Shown here piece after piece: positions 25,701 to 33,441 of a stretch of 64,000 nucleotides of DNA (position 1 is the first letter of the stretch; every line of letters begins with the position of its first letter). Source of the stretch: Dyadobacter jejuensis (GTDB taxonomy: Bacteria > Bacteroidota > Bacteroidia > Cytophagales > Spirosomataceae); assembly GCF_003149085.1 (NCBI RefSeq), contig NZ_QGDT01000007.1, positions 1-64,000 on the forward strand, given 5' to 3'. Below the pieces are notes generated by a model. The model ran no database searches. It saw only the letters and a program-made list of their open reading frames with translations, and had not been told where the DNA came from. The translations under genes were made by a program, and so were the position numbers.

Positions 25701-27085
25701 ATGCTAACAATAAGACCAAGCCACGGAAACCGATGAAACGAACGTATGAAGGATTTTAGTTTTTTATACCAAACACGCCTTCCATTTCCCTCGTTCAGGG
25801 CATCAATTACAATAATGATACGACTCTGTTGACATTCAGCTTTCGCATTCAAAGCCCCTAGTAAAACATTCTCATCGCCATCAAACCGAAGTTGATTCCC
25901 CAAAATTTGTGTCCATGGCATTTCATTGGTAGAAAAGTTCTCTCCCAATAACAACAGACTGATTTGATTGTTAGACCTTCTCCCAGAAACGATGTCGGCA
26001 AGAGCATGAGACTTTCCAATCCCTGCAGGGCCTACCATGATCAGGTAAGGGGCATTGGCCAATGTACATACTTTTGAATTCAGAAAGTTATAGAAATCAT
26101 CAATTGCACTGGAAAGCTCCCGCATCTCGTGAAGCTCATTATTGTAAGGGCGCAAATAATAATCGACCCTCTCCCCTTTTTCTATTTTTACTTTTATCGC
26201 ATCTTCCCTCCATTCATAGAATTGGCCTGATATTTCTCGGGCTGCATCTTCTACACATTTCAGTTTACTTTTAATTGCGTCAAAAGGAATTTTATCAATT
26301 CCGGAAAAATCAATATTTTCGTAAATTTTCCTAAACGCTTCTATAGCCTTGTCTAAACTGGATGTTTTTTCTTTAAGCTCCTTTTGCTTAACATGTAAAT
26401 TTGCTCTCCTTCGTTTTTCAAGTACAGCTTCGTAATGGGAGTTGATCTGGTTGGAAAATTTCTGATCTCGCGTAAATCCATCATGGAAACGAAGGAAGGG
26501 TAAATCCAAATTTAATTTAGGGGTGTACCTACCACCAAGTGCATCTATGCTTTCCTGATTTTTTGTGTCGAACCACTGATCTGTAAGTTCAGCCTTTTTA
26601 AAGAAATAATAGATTAGTCCCTCCTTTTCCGGCTTTATAAGACGTGTTTCCATTTCATGTTTTCCCCAATATTCGAAGGAAACCTTCATTTTCTTTGCCG
26701 TGGCATACTTTTCCCAAGCAACCACATGATTATTCCATTTCTGAAGCATTGATTTACCTCGTACCTTCCCATCAGGTCTGTCAACAGGTATGGCTATGCA
26801 ATATTTCTTTAGTTTAGGGTGATTATCAATGGCCGATTTGACAGATTTATCTACCTGTGTCCACTGGTTGTCCGACAAGCTGTTTGTAAAATACTTGGCC
26901 TGCCAGCAATGAATATCTCCATTCCTCAATTCCCAATAACATTCCTTCCCTCCATCAGGTTTACCAATTCTTGTGAACAGTACCTGATTTGGAATTATCT
27001 CCTGCCCAGCAAGTTGACATACCAATTCTTCGAATCCTTCTCGTTGGCCTTCAATTGCTCTGATATTGTTCCAGTTAATGCTCAA
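22796..27085 (-). CDS. AVAST (Avs)-like STAND NTPase with N-terminal nuclease
   Basis: A 1429-aa protein. Residues 1-165 form a PD-(D/E)xK restriction-like nuclease (FEELVCQLAG, then GKPDGGKE, then WQAKYF with K64), close to the Mrr/Cap4-type nucleases of Avs proteins. GGRYTPKLNLDLPF (184-197) resembles a segment common in Avs-like ATPases. The STAND NTPase has Walker A GPAGIGKS (352-359) and Walker B IIIVIDALNEG (423-433). The last 800 residues are helical repeats and a unique C-terminal sensor. Known Avs proteins bind conserved phage proteins such as terminase or portal, tetramerise and degrade DNA, and this one would be expected to do the same. It appears complete, alone in its transcript, and immediately internal to the ssrA-side island edge. 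Confidence 0.85.
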   Translation of the reverse strand: MSINWNNIRAIEGQREGFEELVCQLAGQEIIPNQVLFTRIGKPDGGKECYWELRNGDIHCWQAKYFTNSLSDNQWTQVDKSVKSAIDNHPKLKKYCIAIPVDRPDGKVRGKSMLQKWNNHVVAWEKYATAKKMKVSFEYWGKHEMETRLIKPEKEGLIYYFFKKAELTDQWFDTKNQESIDALGGRYTPKLNLDLPFLRFHDGFTRDQKFSNQINSHYEAVLEKRRRANLHVKQKELKEKTSSLDKAIEAFRKIYENIDFSGIDKIPFDAIKSKLKCVEDAAREISGQFYEWREDAIKVKIEKGERVDYYLRPYNNELHEMRELSSAIDDFYNFLNSKVCTLANAPYLIMVGPAGIGKSHALADIVSGRRSNNQISLLLLGENFSTNEMPWTQILGNQLRFDGDENVLLGALNAKAECQQSRIIIVIDALNEGNGRRVWYKKLKSFIRSFHRFPWLGLIVSIRNSFENLIAPVRDIDNSIASRIYHPGFEGLEYKASDHFFKYYDIIPPGSPLLHPEFQNPLFLKLFCEGLNKRGLKQVPDGYQGISAIIENYLEGVEEKLALPDELDYDIKLKLLRKAVNGIVVKMVEDTEDHLSYEAGEEIANETFVNKCGSDDKQYLKRLISEGVINEDFYWKENKHYDGIHFAYQRFQDHLIVSAMLDKYLDPSDPNKSFESGPLRELLKDESEISFNINLIEALSVQVPERVGKELHEIAPFAAKYYSVANAFIAGLMWRRTDTIGEASEKYVNEVLMQNDDLFYQFLEISISMATKPQFYFNADKHHQVLYQRSLAQRDACWTTWLQDKYGEYSGYNSVKRLIDWAWSEESRAEVSDESARLAGVMLAWFLTSSNRYLRDAATKALVCLLQNRVTVLVKVLQQFEGVNDPYVSERLYAVAYGCALRTQDQKSLVTLSDYIYKTIFSTEQVYPHVLLRDYARGVIEYTVHLNMEPSVEIEKIRPPYKSELPGKLPTIEEIDAKYQPKGEDGHFGKKAWGTTAILRSMTTEYGRGKARYGDFGRYTFQSALRNWEVDYNGLSNYGVQRIFELGYNPEVFTDFDSRQGSSRGNGRKERIGKKYQWIVFYEILARVSDNCKMHDEGSYSLSQSKQYAKYDGPWRPYVRDIDPSIIVKTTQKENSIEKAEDLPWWVPYKYKNWSEGVETWKRRFDDLPSIKELITVIDPEGVEWLNLNMHPDWREPKKLGEDRWDANGKRIWFDIGSWLVEPKELSKMLKVDYVDNAWRRWMPDVSNRYEVFSHEHYWSPASLFFQLTPYYGGDALPSKLEDQEGKQVALAHSTAMYFLWNEEFDCSKDEPISYYKPAPLMATGLKPSFNEGEYLNDQGEVVCFDPSVYEKGLACLLIRKTHVQKILKEFGLNLVWIIQGEKQIIGNNYSGHPRLDHAVGGLYHMDSNGIIKGEMHSYIRDYDEEGDE

Positions 27086-27199
27086 GTTTTCGGTATCTTT
27101 TTTCTATTGTTGCCAACATTAGTATAAACTCCCTTAATATACACTATGTCGTATGTATCGCAACTATACATACCTATTTTTTCTTGTAAATATCAAAAA

Positions 27200-27230
27200 A
27201 CACGGGCAAGAAAAGAAGGGATCATGGATA
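27200..27230 (-). pseudogene. Third fragment of the 266-aa membrane protein gene
   Basis: ACACGGGCAAGAAAAGAAGG matches the ACATGGGCAAGAAAAGCGGG core of the 171-bp repeat. On the minus strand it reads MIPSFLARVF against IIPAFLAHVL. It is short and diverged, lying between the AVAST-like gene and the ssrA terminator, and may mark the old edge of the accessory island. Confidence 0.4.
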
Positions 27231-27265
27231 ATTAAAGGTACGAGCCCGTACAGCAAACACAAAAA

Positions 27266-27297
27266 AATCCCTGATAATATGCTCATTATCAGGGATT
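27266..27297 (-). terminator. Intrinsic terminator of ssrA
   Basis: AATCCCTGATAAT and ATTATCAGGGATT form a perfect 13-bp stem around ATGCTC. On the minus strand it is followed by a run of seven T. It begins just past the tmRNA 3' end. Confidence 0.92.
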
Positions 27298-27299
27298 GT

Positions 27300-27668
27300 G
27301 GAGACGGAGGGATTCGAACCCTCGTCCAGATCAGGGAAACCCTGCGCCTTCTACATGCTTAGCCTTCGATTCGATTTTCGAGCCAGACAAGGTTCAAGGC
27401 GGACCCGCATCATAGCCTTAGATACTGGTGTCTCGTTGGATTTCCGTATCACTATACCAACCAGCGCTGCGTTTCGACACCTCTTAGCCCACCCGGCAGC
27501 ACGTGAGGTGGAGAGATGATGGCATTTGGTTAATCCTCCGGATTAAGCAGCCATGGCGTAATTAGATTCGCCTGATATTGTTTGAGAATATTATTTACGG
27601 GAGGTACTCTCAACTCCCGACATGCTTACACACAGAACCTCAGCCCGCTGTCAAAACCGGTCGCCCCC
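27300..27668 (-). ncRNA. ssrA: Transfer-messenger RNA (tmRNA)
   Basis: tmRNA rescues stalled ribosomes and tags the nascent chain for proteolysis. The 5' end (27668) reads GGGGGCGACCGGTTTTGACA and pairs with the 3' acceptor strand CGTCTCC. The T-arm GGGTTCGAATCCC is at the 3' end. The tag frame (27572 to 27543) is GGC GAA TCT AAT TAC GCC ATG GCT GCT TAA, that is GESNYAMAA, close to known Bacteroidota tags. CCA is not genome-encoded. Length about 369 nt. A strong terminator follows. The tmRNA 3' end is a classic integration site for islands, and the accessory block lies on exactly that side. Confidence 0.97.
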
Positions 27669-27833
27669 GATTGTTGTTGTGTTTCACCGCTTTGTTATAC
27701 CTACTCTTGGGTCCTAATCACCCGGTCGATAAAGTCTGGCAGCTTTCAAAATACACGCAATAGTCCCAAATAGTTCAGAAATAACGCGACAACTTTGATA
27801 TTATTTCAGAACTTACTGATTACCAACGCTCCC

Positions 27834-30134
27834 TTAAAACTGTACCCTATAGCTGAGGACAGGAATAAGGCCCAGCTGATCCCGGAGTACCACCCTTTTT
27901 TGGTAGCTGTCATAATAGCTATAGGCCTGATTTTTCACACTCATGACGTTCTGCAAATCCAGCGACCAGGTACTGTTATACCCTACCTTGCTCCTCTTCA
28001 GATAGACTCGAAGGTCGGGGCGGAAGTAGTCCTTAAGCTTTATACTAAAGGCCTGATCCTCTAGGTAGACCGTCTGACCACTGATAGCCGAAGCCTGGGC
28101 ATCGATGGGGGTATCCCTAAAGCCTCCTATCCAAAGGGCCTTGAGGTTCACCCCCCATGTCCTGTTGGTTTTGGTAGCGAATTCCTTCCCACCCGTAAAG
28201 CTAAAGGTATGGCGCCCATCGAAACGGGTGCTGCGCCACACTTGGTCGCTGCCCTGATAGGTAGACTCATATAGGGAACCTGCCACAATAAAATAGAGCT
28301 CATCGGTAAGGTATTTCTGCCAGGTAGCCTCTAGCCCGATATTTCGTCCTACTCCAGTATTGGCCAGGGGCTGTGCTACCACCGATTCCATGGCATTGAG
28401 GGCAGAGAACGAATTGGGGACTTGCGAATTGACCGGTATATCGAAAAGATGTTGCCAATAGGCTTCCAGTTTCAAGCTGCTGCTTTGAGGTAGCTGAAGC
28501 GTATATGCGAGCACTACCTGGTGCGACTTAGACACGCCAATCGTGCGGCCATAGGAGCGGCCTGCTAAGTAGGTCTGCGGCAAGGGCAACTGACTTTGTA
28601 AGCCATAGGAAAGGCGCAGCTGATTTGCAGGGTTCATCTGATAGCTAATGGCAGCACGAGGCTCTACGGACCCTTCTTTCGATTTGGAATAATAAAGATA
28701 ATGAAGCCCTAGCTCGGTAGACCACCGGGGAGCCAGCTGCCAATTGATGCTGGCAAAAGGCTGAAGAATCAATCCTTTCAATTGGAAGTCGATGGGGTCG
28801 CCCCCTCCTACTGGTGCCTTACTGTCGAGTCTGTCGTCCTGTAGGGTAACAAACCCTCCCGCTTTCAGCTTCACGGCCGTGGAAAGCCTGCTGCTCCAAA
28901 TACTACTGAGGGAGACTCTACTTTTAGAGAGTCCGTCATTTTCATAGTAGCGTTCGGTCTGCTGCACGGGATCGACCCATGCCGCATCGCGGGTGGTAGT
29001 AAGCCCCGAGGCTACAATAGCAGTTTTAATGGCGTTTCGATCGTTCAGGGGCATGGAATGGGTGATTCCAACGGCCCCCATTTTGTTTTTAAAATAGATA
29101 TTCTGACCATCCTTTTGAAATTCCCAAGTAGTGCTGTCCGTATCGGCCTTAAAGGTGTTGCTACTGATGCCCCCCATGCCAAAAACGGTGAAGGTACCGG
29201 CTTTTTGAGTAGGGAAATTAAGGTTAAATGATAGATCCTGAAAACGATTATCCTCTCCACCGAAGCTCACCCCCATGGCCGACAGCAACCCGGTGAAGGA
29301 GTAACGGTAATTGATCAGATAGGACGCCTTACTGTTTTTGGAAAATGGCCCTTCGGCTGCTACGTCGAAGCCTATCAAACCCGCCTGAACGGTGTATTCT
29401 CTTTTTTCATTATTGCCATTGCGCAGGCGAAGGTCCATCACCCCCGATAGGGCGTTGCCATAGGTGGCAGGAAAGGCTCCATTCATAAAGTAAGAATTGC
29501 CCATCAGCTGTGTGCTCAGTATATTAACCCCTCCGCCGGTGGTAGTAGCTCGGTCCGAAAATGTCCCGGCATTGCTCAGGTGGTTAGGGTTAACGATCTC
29601 TACCCCTTCCAGTCGCCATTGCATATGATTAGGGGCGTTACCCCGGATCACCAGTCCGTTGGCCTGGTCGTTGGCGGTGGCTACCCCTGCAAAAGAGGTG
29701 GCCACTCGGGCAGGATCGAGATACGTTGCTGCGTAGCGGAGGGTCTGCTCGGTGGTGATTTCCTGAACGCTACTGAGGGGATAGGGCCGCTGGGTACGCA
29801 CCACCGCCTCTTGCAAGTCGGTAGCCTGATGTACCAAGTCCACGTCGCGGATCAGCTCCTTGCCCGATACCAGCAACAGCTCTGGAAGCTGGAGGGTTTC
29901 GTAACCCAGGCTCCTCACTTCCAACACATAGCGACCAACGGCCATATTCTCGAAGCGATAATGGCCATTTTCATCGGTAACAGTCCCCTGGCCCGTTTTA
30001 GCCAAAGCGACAGACGCACCTATGATAGGATAACCGGTATCGACGTCCCGCACAGTGCCTCGAATGGTGGAGGTGATGGACTGGCCCAAGGCCACGGTAG
30101 TAGTCATCAGTAAAAGTATAAGAAGTCGGATCAT
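27834..30134 (-). CDS. TonB-dependent outer-membrane receptor with regulatory-like domain
   Basis: A 766-aa protein with a signal peptide (MIRLLILLLMTTTVALGQ), a carboxypeptidase-regulatory-like beta-sandwich (about 20-110, TIRGTVRDVDTGYPIIGAS), a plug domain (about 115-230, with LVIRGNAPNHMQWRLEGVE), and a 22-strand-type barrel to the C-terminal aromatic residue (SYRVQF). It has no SusD partner, so it more likely imports a siderophore, metal complex, cofactor or small oligomer than a glycan. It is transcribed away from hemF, sharing a 121-bp spacer. A haem- or iron-related substrate is possible because of that neighbour, but this is inference. Confidence 0.88.
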   Translation of the reverse strand: MIRLLILLLMTTTVALGQSITSTIRGTVRDVDTGYPIIGASVALAKTGQGTVTDENGHYRFENMAVGRYVLEVRSLGYETLQLPELLLVSGKELIRDVDLVHQATDLQEAVVRTQRPYPLSSVQEITTEQTLRYAATYLDPARVATSFAGVATANDQANGLVIRGNAPNHMQWRLEGVEIVNPNHLSNAGTFSDRATTTGGGVNILSTQLMGNSYFMNGAFPATYGNALSGVMDLRLRNGNNEKREYTVQAGLIGFDVAAEGPFSKNSKASYLINYRYSFTGLLSAMGVSFGGEDNRFQDLSFNLNFPTQKAGTFTVFGMGGISSNTFKADTDSTTWEFQKDGQNIYFKNKMGAVGITHSMPLNDRNAIKTAIVASGLTTTRDAAWVDPVQQTERYYENDGLSKSRVSLSSIWSSRLSTAVKLKAGGFVTLQDDRLDSKAPVGGGDPIDFQLKGLILQPFASINWQLAPRWSTELGLHYLYYSKSKEGSVEPRAAISYQMNPANQLRLSYGLQSQLPLPQTYLAGRSYGRTIGVSKSHQVVLAYTLQLPQSSSLKLEAYWQHLFDIPVNSQVPNSFSALNAMESVVAQPLANTGVGRNIGLEATWQKYLTDELYFIVAGSLYESTYQGSDQVWRSTRFDGRHTFSFTGGKEFATKTNRTWGVNLKALWIGGFRDTPIDAQASAISGQTVYLEDQAFSIKLKDYFRPDLRVYLKRSKVGYNSTWSLDLQNVMSVKNQAYSYYDSYQKRVVLRDQLGLIPVLSYRVQF

Positions 30135-30222
30135 GGAAAGGGCTAACTAAAAATTTCTGTCAATATAGCCGCAAAAATACAAGGTTCTAGCTTAGGAATA
30201 GCCCGGCAATGGGCAATTATAG

Positions 30223-30230
30223 TAATTTTG
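30223..30230 (+). promoter_or_regulatory. Probable -7 box of hemF promoter
   Basis: TAATTTTG exactly fits the Bacteroidota -7 consensus TAnnTTTG and lies 25 bp before the hemF ATG. Confidence 0.55.
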
Positions 30231-30255
30231 CTTCCCGAATAAAATACGAATAGAC

Positions 30256-31173
30256 ATGGATATAGAAGATATTATCGGGTTTTTCAAGGACCTTCAAGAC
30301 CAAATATGCAAAGCGCTGGAAGCGGAAGACGGCTTAGGGGAATTCCAAGAGGACCTCTGGGAGCATCACTCTGGGGGTGGTGGCCGTACGCGTCTGATTC
30401 AGGATGGCGCAGTAATCGAAAAAGGCGGCGTTAACTTCTCTTGTGTACGAGGGGAAGTACACCCTCGCCTGCGCGGTCAGATGAACCTGAGTGACGGCGA
30501 CGATTACCACTTTACCGCTACCGGGGTATCCATTGTGATGCACCCGAAAAACCCTAACGTTCCGATCATCCACATGAATGTCCGCTATTTTGAGCTAAGT
30601 AACGGCACCTGTTGGTTTGGTGGAGGGATAGACCTTACTCCCCATTATGTACTGCGGGAAGACGCGACCTGGTTTCATCGGTATCTGAAAACGGCCTGCG
30701 ACCGGCACCATGAGGCTTTCTATCCCGAATTTAAAAAATGGGCAGATGACTACTTTTTTATACAGCACCGCAATGAAACCCGTGGAGTAGGCGGTATTTT
30801 CTTTGACTACCTCAAGCCCGATCAGGACGGCAAGTCACAGGGGCTGTCGAAAGAGGCTTTATTTGCCTTCGTAAAGGATATTGGAGAAAGCTTCGCGCCG
30901 ATCTACACTTCCCTCATGGCCAAGCATAAGAACGAAGCCTTTAGCCCCCAACAAAAGGATTGGCAATATATTCGCAGAGGGCGCTATGTGGAGTTCAACT
31001 TGGTGTGGGACCGAGGCACAAAGTTTGGGCTGGAGACCAATGGCCGCACCGAGTCCATCCTTATGAGCCTGCCCCCGCAGGCCAATTGGGCCTATAACCT
31101 GGTACCCGACCCCGGAACTCCAGAGGCCGACACCCTCGCACTGCTGCAAAAGGATATCGATTGGGTGTCCTAA
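30256..31173 (+). CDS. hemF: Oxygen-dependent coproporphyrinogen III oxidase
   Basis: HemF decarboxylates coproporphyrinogen III to protoporphyrinogen IX using O2, a late step of haem synthesis in the cytoplasm. The 305-aa length is typical. Conserved segments are all present: VIEKGGVNFSCV, the active-site GGGIDLTPHY, GVGGIFFDY, and the C-terminal YVEFNLVWDRGTKFGL and GRTESILMSLPP. It is monocistronic with its own promoter box and a terminator at 31193. Presence of the aerobic enzyme points to an aerobic or facultative lifestyle. Confidence 0.97.
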   Translation: MDIEDIIGFFKDLQDQICKALEAEDGLGEFQEDLWEHHSGGGGRTRLIQDGAVIEKGGVNFSCVRGEVHPRLRGQMNLSDGDDYHFTATGVSIVMHPKNPNVPIIHMNVRYFELSNGTCWFGGGIDLTPHYVLREDATWFHRYLKTACDRHHEAFYPEFKKWADDYFFIQHRNETRGVGGIFFDYLKPDQDGKSQGLSKEALFAFVKDIGESFAPIYTSLMAKHKNEAFSPQQKDWQYIRRGRYVEFNLVWDRGTKFGLETNGRTESILMSLPPQANWAYNLVPDPGTPEADTLALLQKDIDWVS

Positions 31174-31192
31174 AAATGCCTCAGGTTTCCAG

Positions 31193-31223
31193 GGCCATTG
31201 CCGATTCGGTGATGGCCTTTTTT
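31193..31223. terminator. Bidirectional terminator between hemF and menC
   Basis: GGCCAT and ATGGCC pair around an inner CCG/CGG stem, followed by TTTTTTATTT for hemF; the A-rich left side is weaker for the converging menC transcript. Confidence 0.8.
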
Positions 31224-31225
31224 AT

Positions 31226-32305
31226 TTAAAAAATCGCCCCCCAGCTCGTGGAAAGGTCGCTGTAAAGATGCCCTTTACGAACAACGAGGGAAGCGTCAAT
31301 ATTATTGGTATAAAGCTGCCCCGTGCCTAAGCCTTGAGGAAGTCCGTTGCCATATTGAGCGGTAAATTGAGCGATGGCATTGAGGCCAACATTGGACTCC
31401 AACGCCGAGGTGACCCACCAGTCGATTCCCAGCCTGCCGGCAATCTCAATCCACTCGGCGGTTTGCTGAAAACCTCCCAATAGCGATGGCTTCAGGATGA
31501 TAAAAGGAGGCTTAACTTTTTTTAACAAATCGAATTTCTTCCTATAATCGAATATACCGATCAGCTCTTCGTCGAGTGCCACGGGCACTGGCGAGCTATC
31601 GCATACCCGGTGCATGAGCTCAGGTTGCCCACTCTTGATGGGCTGCTCGATGGAGTGAATATCGTAGGCCGAAAGCCGCTCGAGGCGCTCGAAAACGGTG
31701 GCCTCGTCGAAGGCTCCGTTGGCATCGACCCTGAGGGTTATCTGCTCTGGGCTATAGCGCGCCCGTATCTTTTCTAACAGGGCACATTCTTGGTCAAAAT
31801 CGATGGCCCCTATCTTCATTTTGATGGTGGTATAGCCCGCTTCTAATTTCTCATGCGCCTGGGTCAGCATGTCTTCAAAGGGTCCCATCCATATCAAACC
31901 GTTCATTAAGATCCCCTTTTCACCCTTTGAGAAGGCATTATCGTACACCACCCTTCTGCCTCCATTCATGATATCGAGCAGGGCCGTTTCGATTCCAAAC
32001 CGAACTGAAGGCAACTCCTCGGGGATCACCTGGTTTAAAATGATAGGCAGATTGAAAGGAAAAACCTCGAGGTCCATGGCGTTGAAATCGTCACATACCG
32101 CCTTCAGCTGATCCGCAAAATCGGGCCGATCGTCCACACTAAGGCCTGGCAAAGGCCCACATTCCCCATAGCCATATACCCCCGGAAGTTCAGTATCTTC
32201 TACCCGAATAAAATGAATATTTTTTTCAGTTAGCACGCCTCTGGAGGTGCCAGCTTGTTTCTTAAAATTTAGGGTGTAGGGTCGGGTGCTTATTTTTAAG
32301 GGCAT
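31226..32305 (-). CDS. menC: o-Succinylbenzoate synthase (enolase superfamily)
   Basis: MenC dehydrates SHCHC to o-succinylbenzoate in menaquinone synthesis. Enolase-superfamily catalytic parts are visible: the TTIKMKIG lysine pair, LRVDANGAF (metal Asp), HSIEQPI (metal Glu), VALDEEL (metal Asp), FIILKPSLLGG (second base Lys) and the specificity segment SALESNVGLNAIAQ. I prefer the start at MPLKISTRP (32305), giving about 359 aa; the 15 additional codons up to 32350 look non-homologous and crowd the lpxK promoter. A dipeptide-epimerase relative is possible, but the SALESNVG segment favours MenC. It diverges from lpxK. Confidence 0.88.
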   Translation of the reverse strand: MPLKISTRPYTLNFKKQAGTSRGVLTEKNIHFIRVEDTELPGVYGYGECGPLPGLSVDDRPDFADQLKAVCDDFNAMDLEVFPFNLPIILNQVIPEELPSVRFGIETALLDIMNGGRRVVYDNAFSKGEKGILMNGLIWMGPFEDMLTQAHEKLEAGYTTIKMKIGAIDFDQECALLEKIRARYSPEQITLRVDANGAFDEATVFERLERLSAYDIHSIEQPIKSGQPELMHRVCDSSPVPVALDEELIGIFDYRKKFDLLKKVKPPFIILKPSLLGGFQQTAEWIEIAGRLGIDWWVTSALESNVGLNAIAQFTAQYGNGLPQGLGTGQLYTNNIDASLVVRKGHLYSDLSTSWGAIF

Positions 32306-32374
32306 GTTGATAAAGGTGTCGGTTACAAACGGGGCGTCAAAAATAGCCAAATTTTATGTAATTATGTGGTTAAG

Positions 32375-33433
32375 ATGAAACAACCTACTTTAAGCAAATT
32401 AGCACTCCGTCCTTTTTCAGGTCTTTATGGCCTGATAACCGGAATAAGAAACTGGCTTTATGACCACGAGGTATTTGCGGTGGCCAAGGTACAGCCTTTT
32501 ACAATTTCGGTAGGCAACCTTACCGTCGGTGGAACGGGCAAGACGCCCGTCACCGAATACCTCACCAGGCTCCTCCTCCCCCATTACGACCTGGCGATCC
32601 TGAGCCGCGGCTATGGGCGTAGTACCAAAGGATACTTATTGGCAACACCCACCACCGACGCCAGGCTTATAGGAGATGAGCCTAGACAATATTTCGAAAA
32701 ATTCGCTCCGACAGTCGCCGTAGCCGTATGCGAAAGTAGGGTTAAGGGAGCGCATCGATTATGGCAGCAATACCCTCAAAAAGAACTCCTACTGCTCGAC
32801 GACGCCTTTCAACACAGGGCGATAAAAAGAGATATCAATATATTATTGAGCGATTATAACCGGCCATTCTATATGGACCACCCTTTTCCGGAAGGACGCC
32901 TGCGGGAGACCCGCCATGGAGCACGCCGGGCTGATCTAATATTGGTCACCAAATGCCCTACGTCCCTGCACATCGACGAGAAAAACCATATCACCCAGGC
33001 CATCCGTAAATACTGCCGCCCAGAAGCCCCCATCTTTTTTGCAGGAATAAAATATGGCCCACCCATTTTGATCTCCGGAAAACAATCCCCAATAAAACGC
33101 GTTGTCTTGCTTACTGGAATCGCCAATCCGGCACCCTTTTTGGCAGCCATGGAACAAAATTTTGAGGTGATGGGTCATTATAACTTTCCCGACCACCACA
33201 ATTATACCGAGGATGACCTCCAAGACATGATTGGAAAGCTAAAAAACGATACTTTTGTACTCACAACGGAAAAAGACATTGTAAAACTCAAATCCCTCGA
33301 TCTGGGGAGCCTACTAGATCAACGCCTCGCATATGTGCCCATTGAGGTCGATCTGGCAGAGAACCAGGAGGCATTTGACCAATACATCGAACAAAACATC
33401 AAAAAAGGAACGAGCCTCAATCCGTTGAAATAA
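32375..33433 (+). CDS. lpxK: Tetraacyldisaccharide 4'-kinase
   Basis: LpxK phosphorylates the lipid A precursor at the 4' position on the inner membrane. The hydrophobic N-terminal anchor covers about 10-28. The unusual P-loop TVGGTGKTPVTEYL, the ILSRGYGR segment and LLLDDAFQHRAIKRD (catalytic Asp) are characteristic. Start ATG 32375 (352 aa) is preferred to the upstream GTG 32366. It heads a same-strand series (porin 8 bp later, then miaE and addB-like), probably one transcript. Confidence 0.96.
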   Translation: MKQPTLSKLALRPFSGLYGLITGIRNWLYDHEVFAVAKVQPFTISVGNLTVGGTGKTPVTEYLTRLLLPHYDLAILSRGYGRSTKGYLLATPTTDARLIGDEPRQYFEKFAPTVAVAVCESRVKGAHRLWQQYPQKELLLLDDAFQHRAIKRDINILLSDYNRPFYMDHPFPEGRLRETRHGARRADLILVTKCPTSLHIDEKNHITQAIRKYCRPEAPIFFAGIKYGPPILISGKQSPIKRVVLLTGIANPAPFLAAMEQNFEVMGHYNFPDHHNYTEDDLQDMIGKLKNDTFVLTTEKDIVKLKSLDLGSLLDQRLAYVPIEVDLAENQEAFDQYIEQNIKKGTSLNPLK

Positions 33434-33441
33434 AGTTATTT

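Noticed and set aside
27298..27773. Four ORFs of 60-73 codons over the tmRNA
   Set aside because: They overlap structured RNA on the opposite strand and have no independent support.
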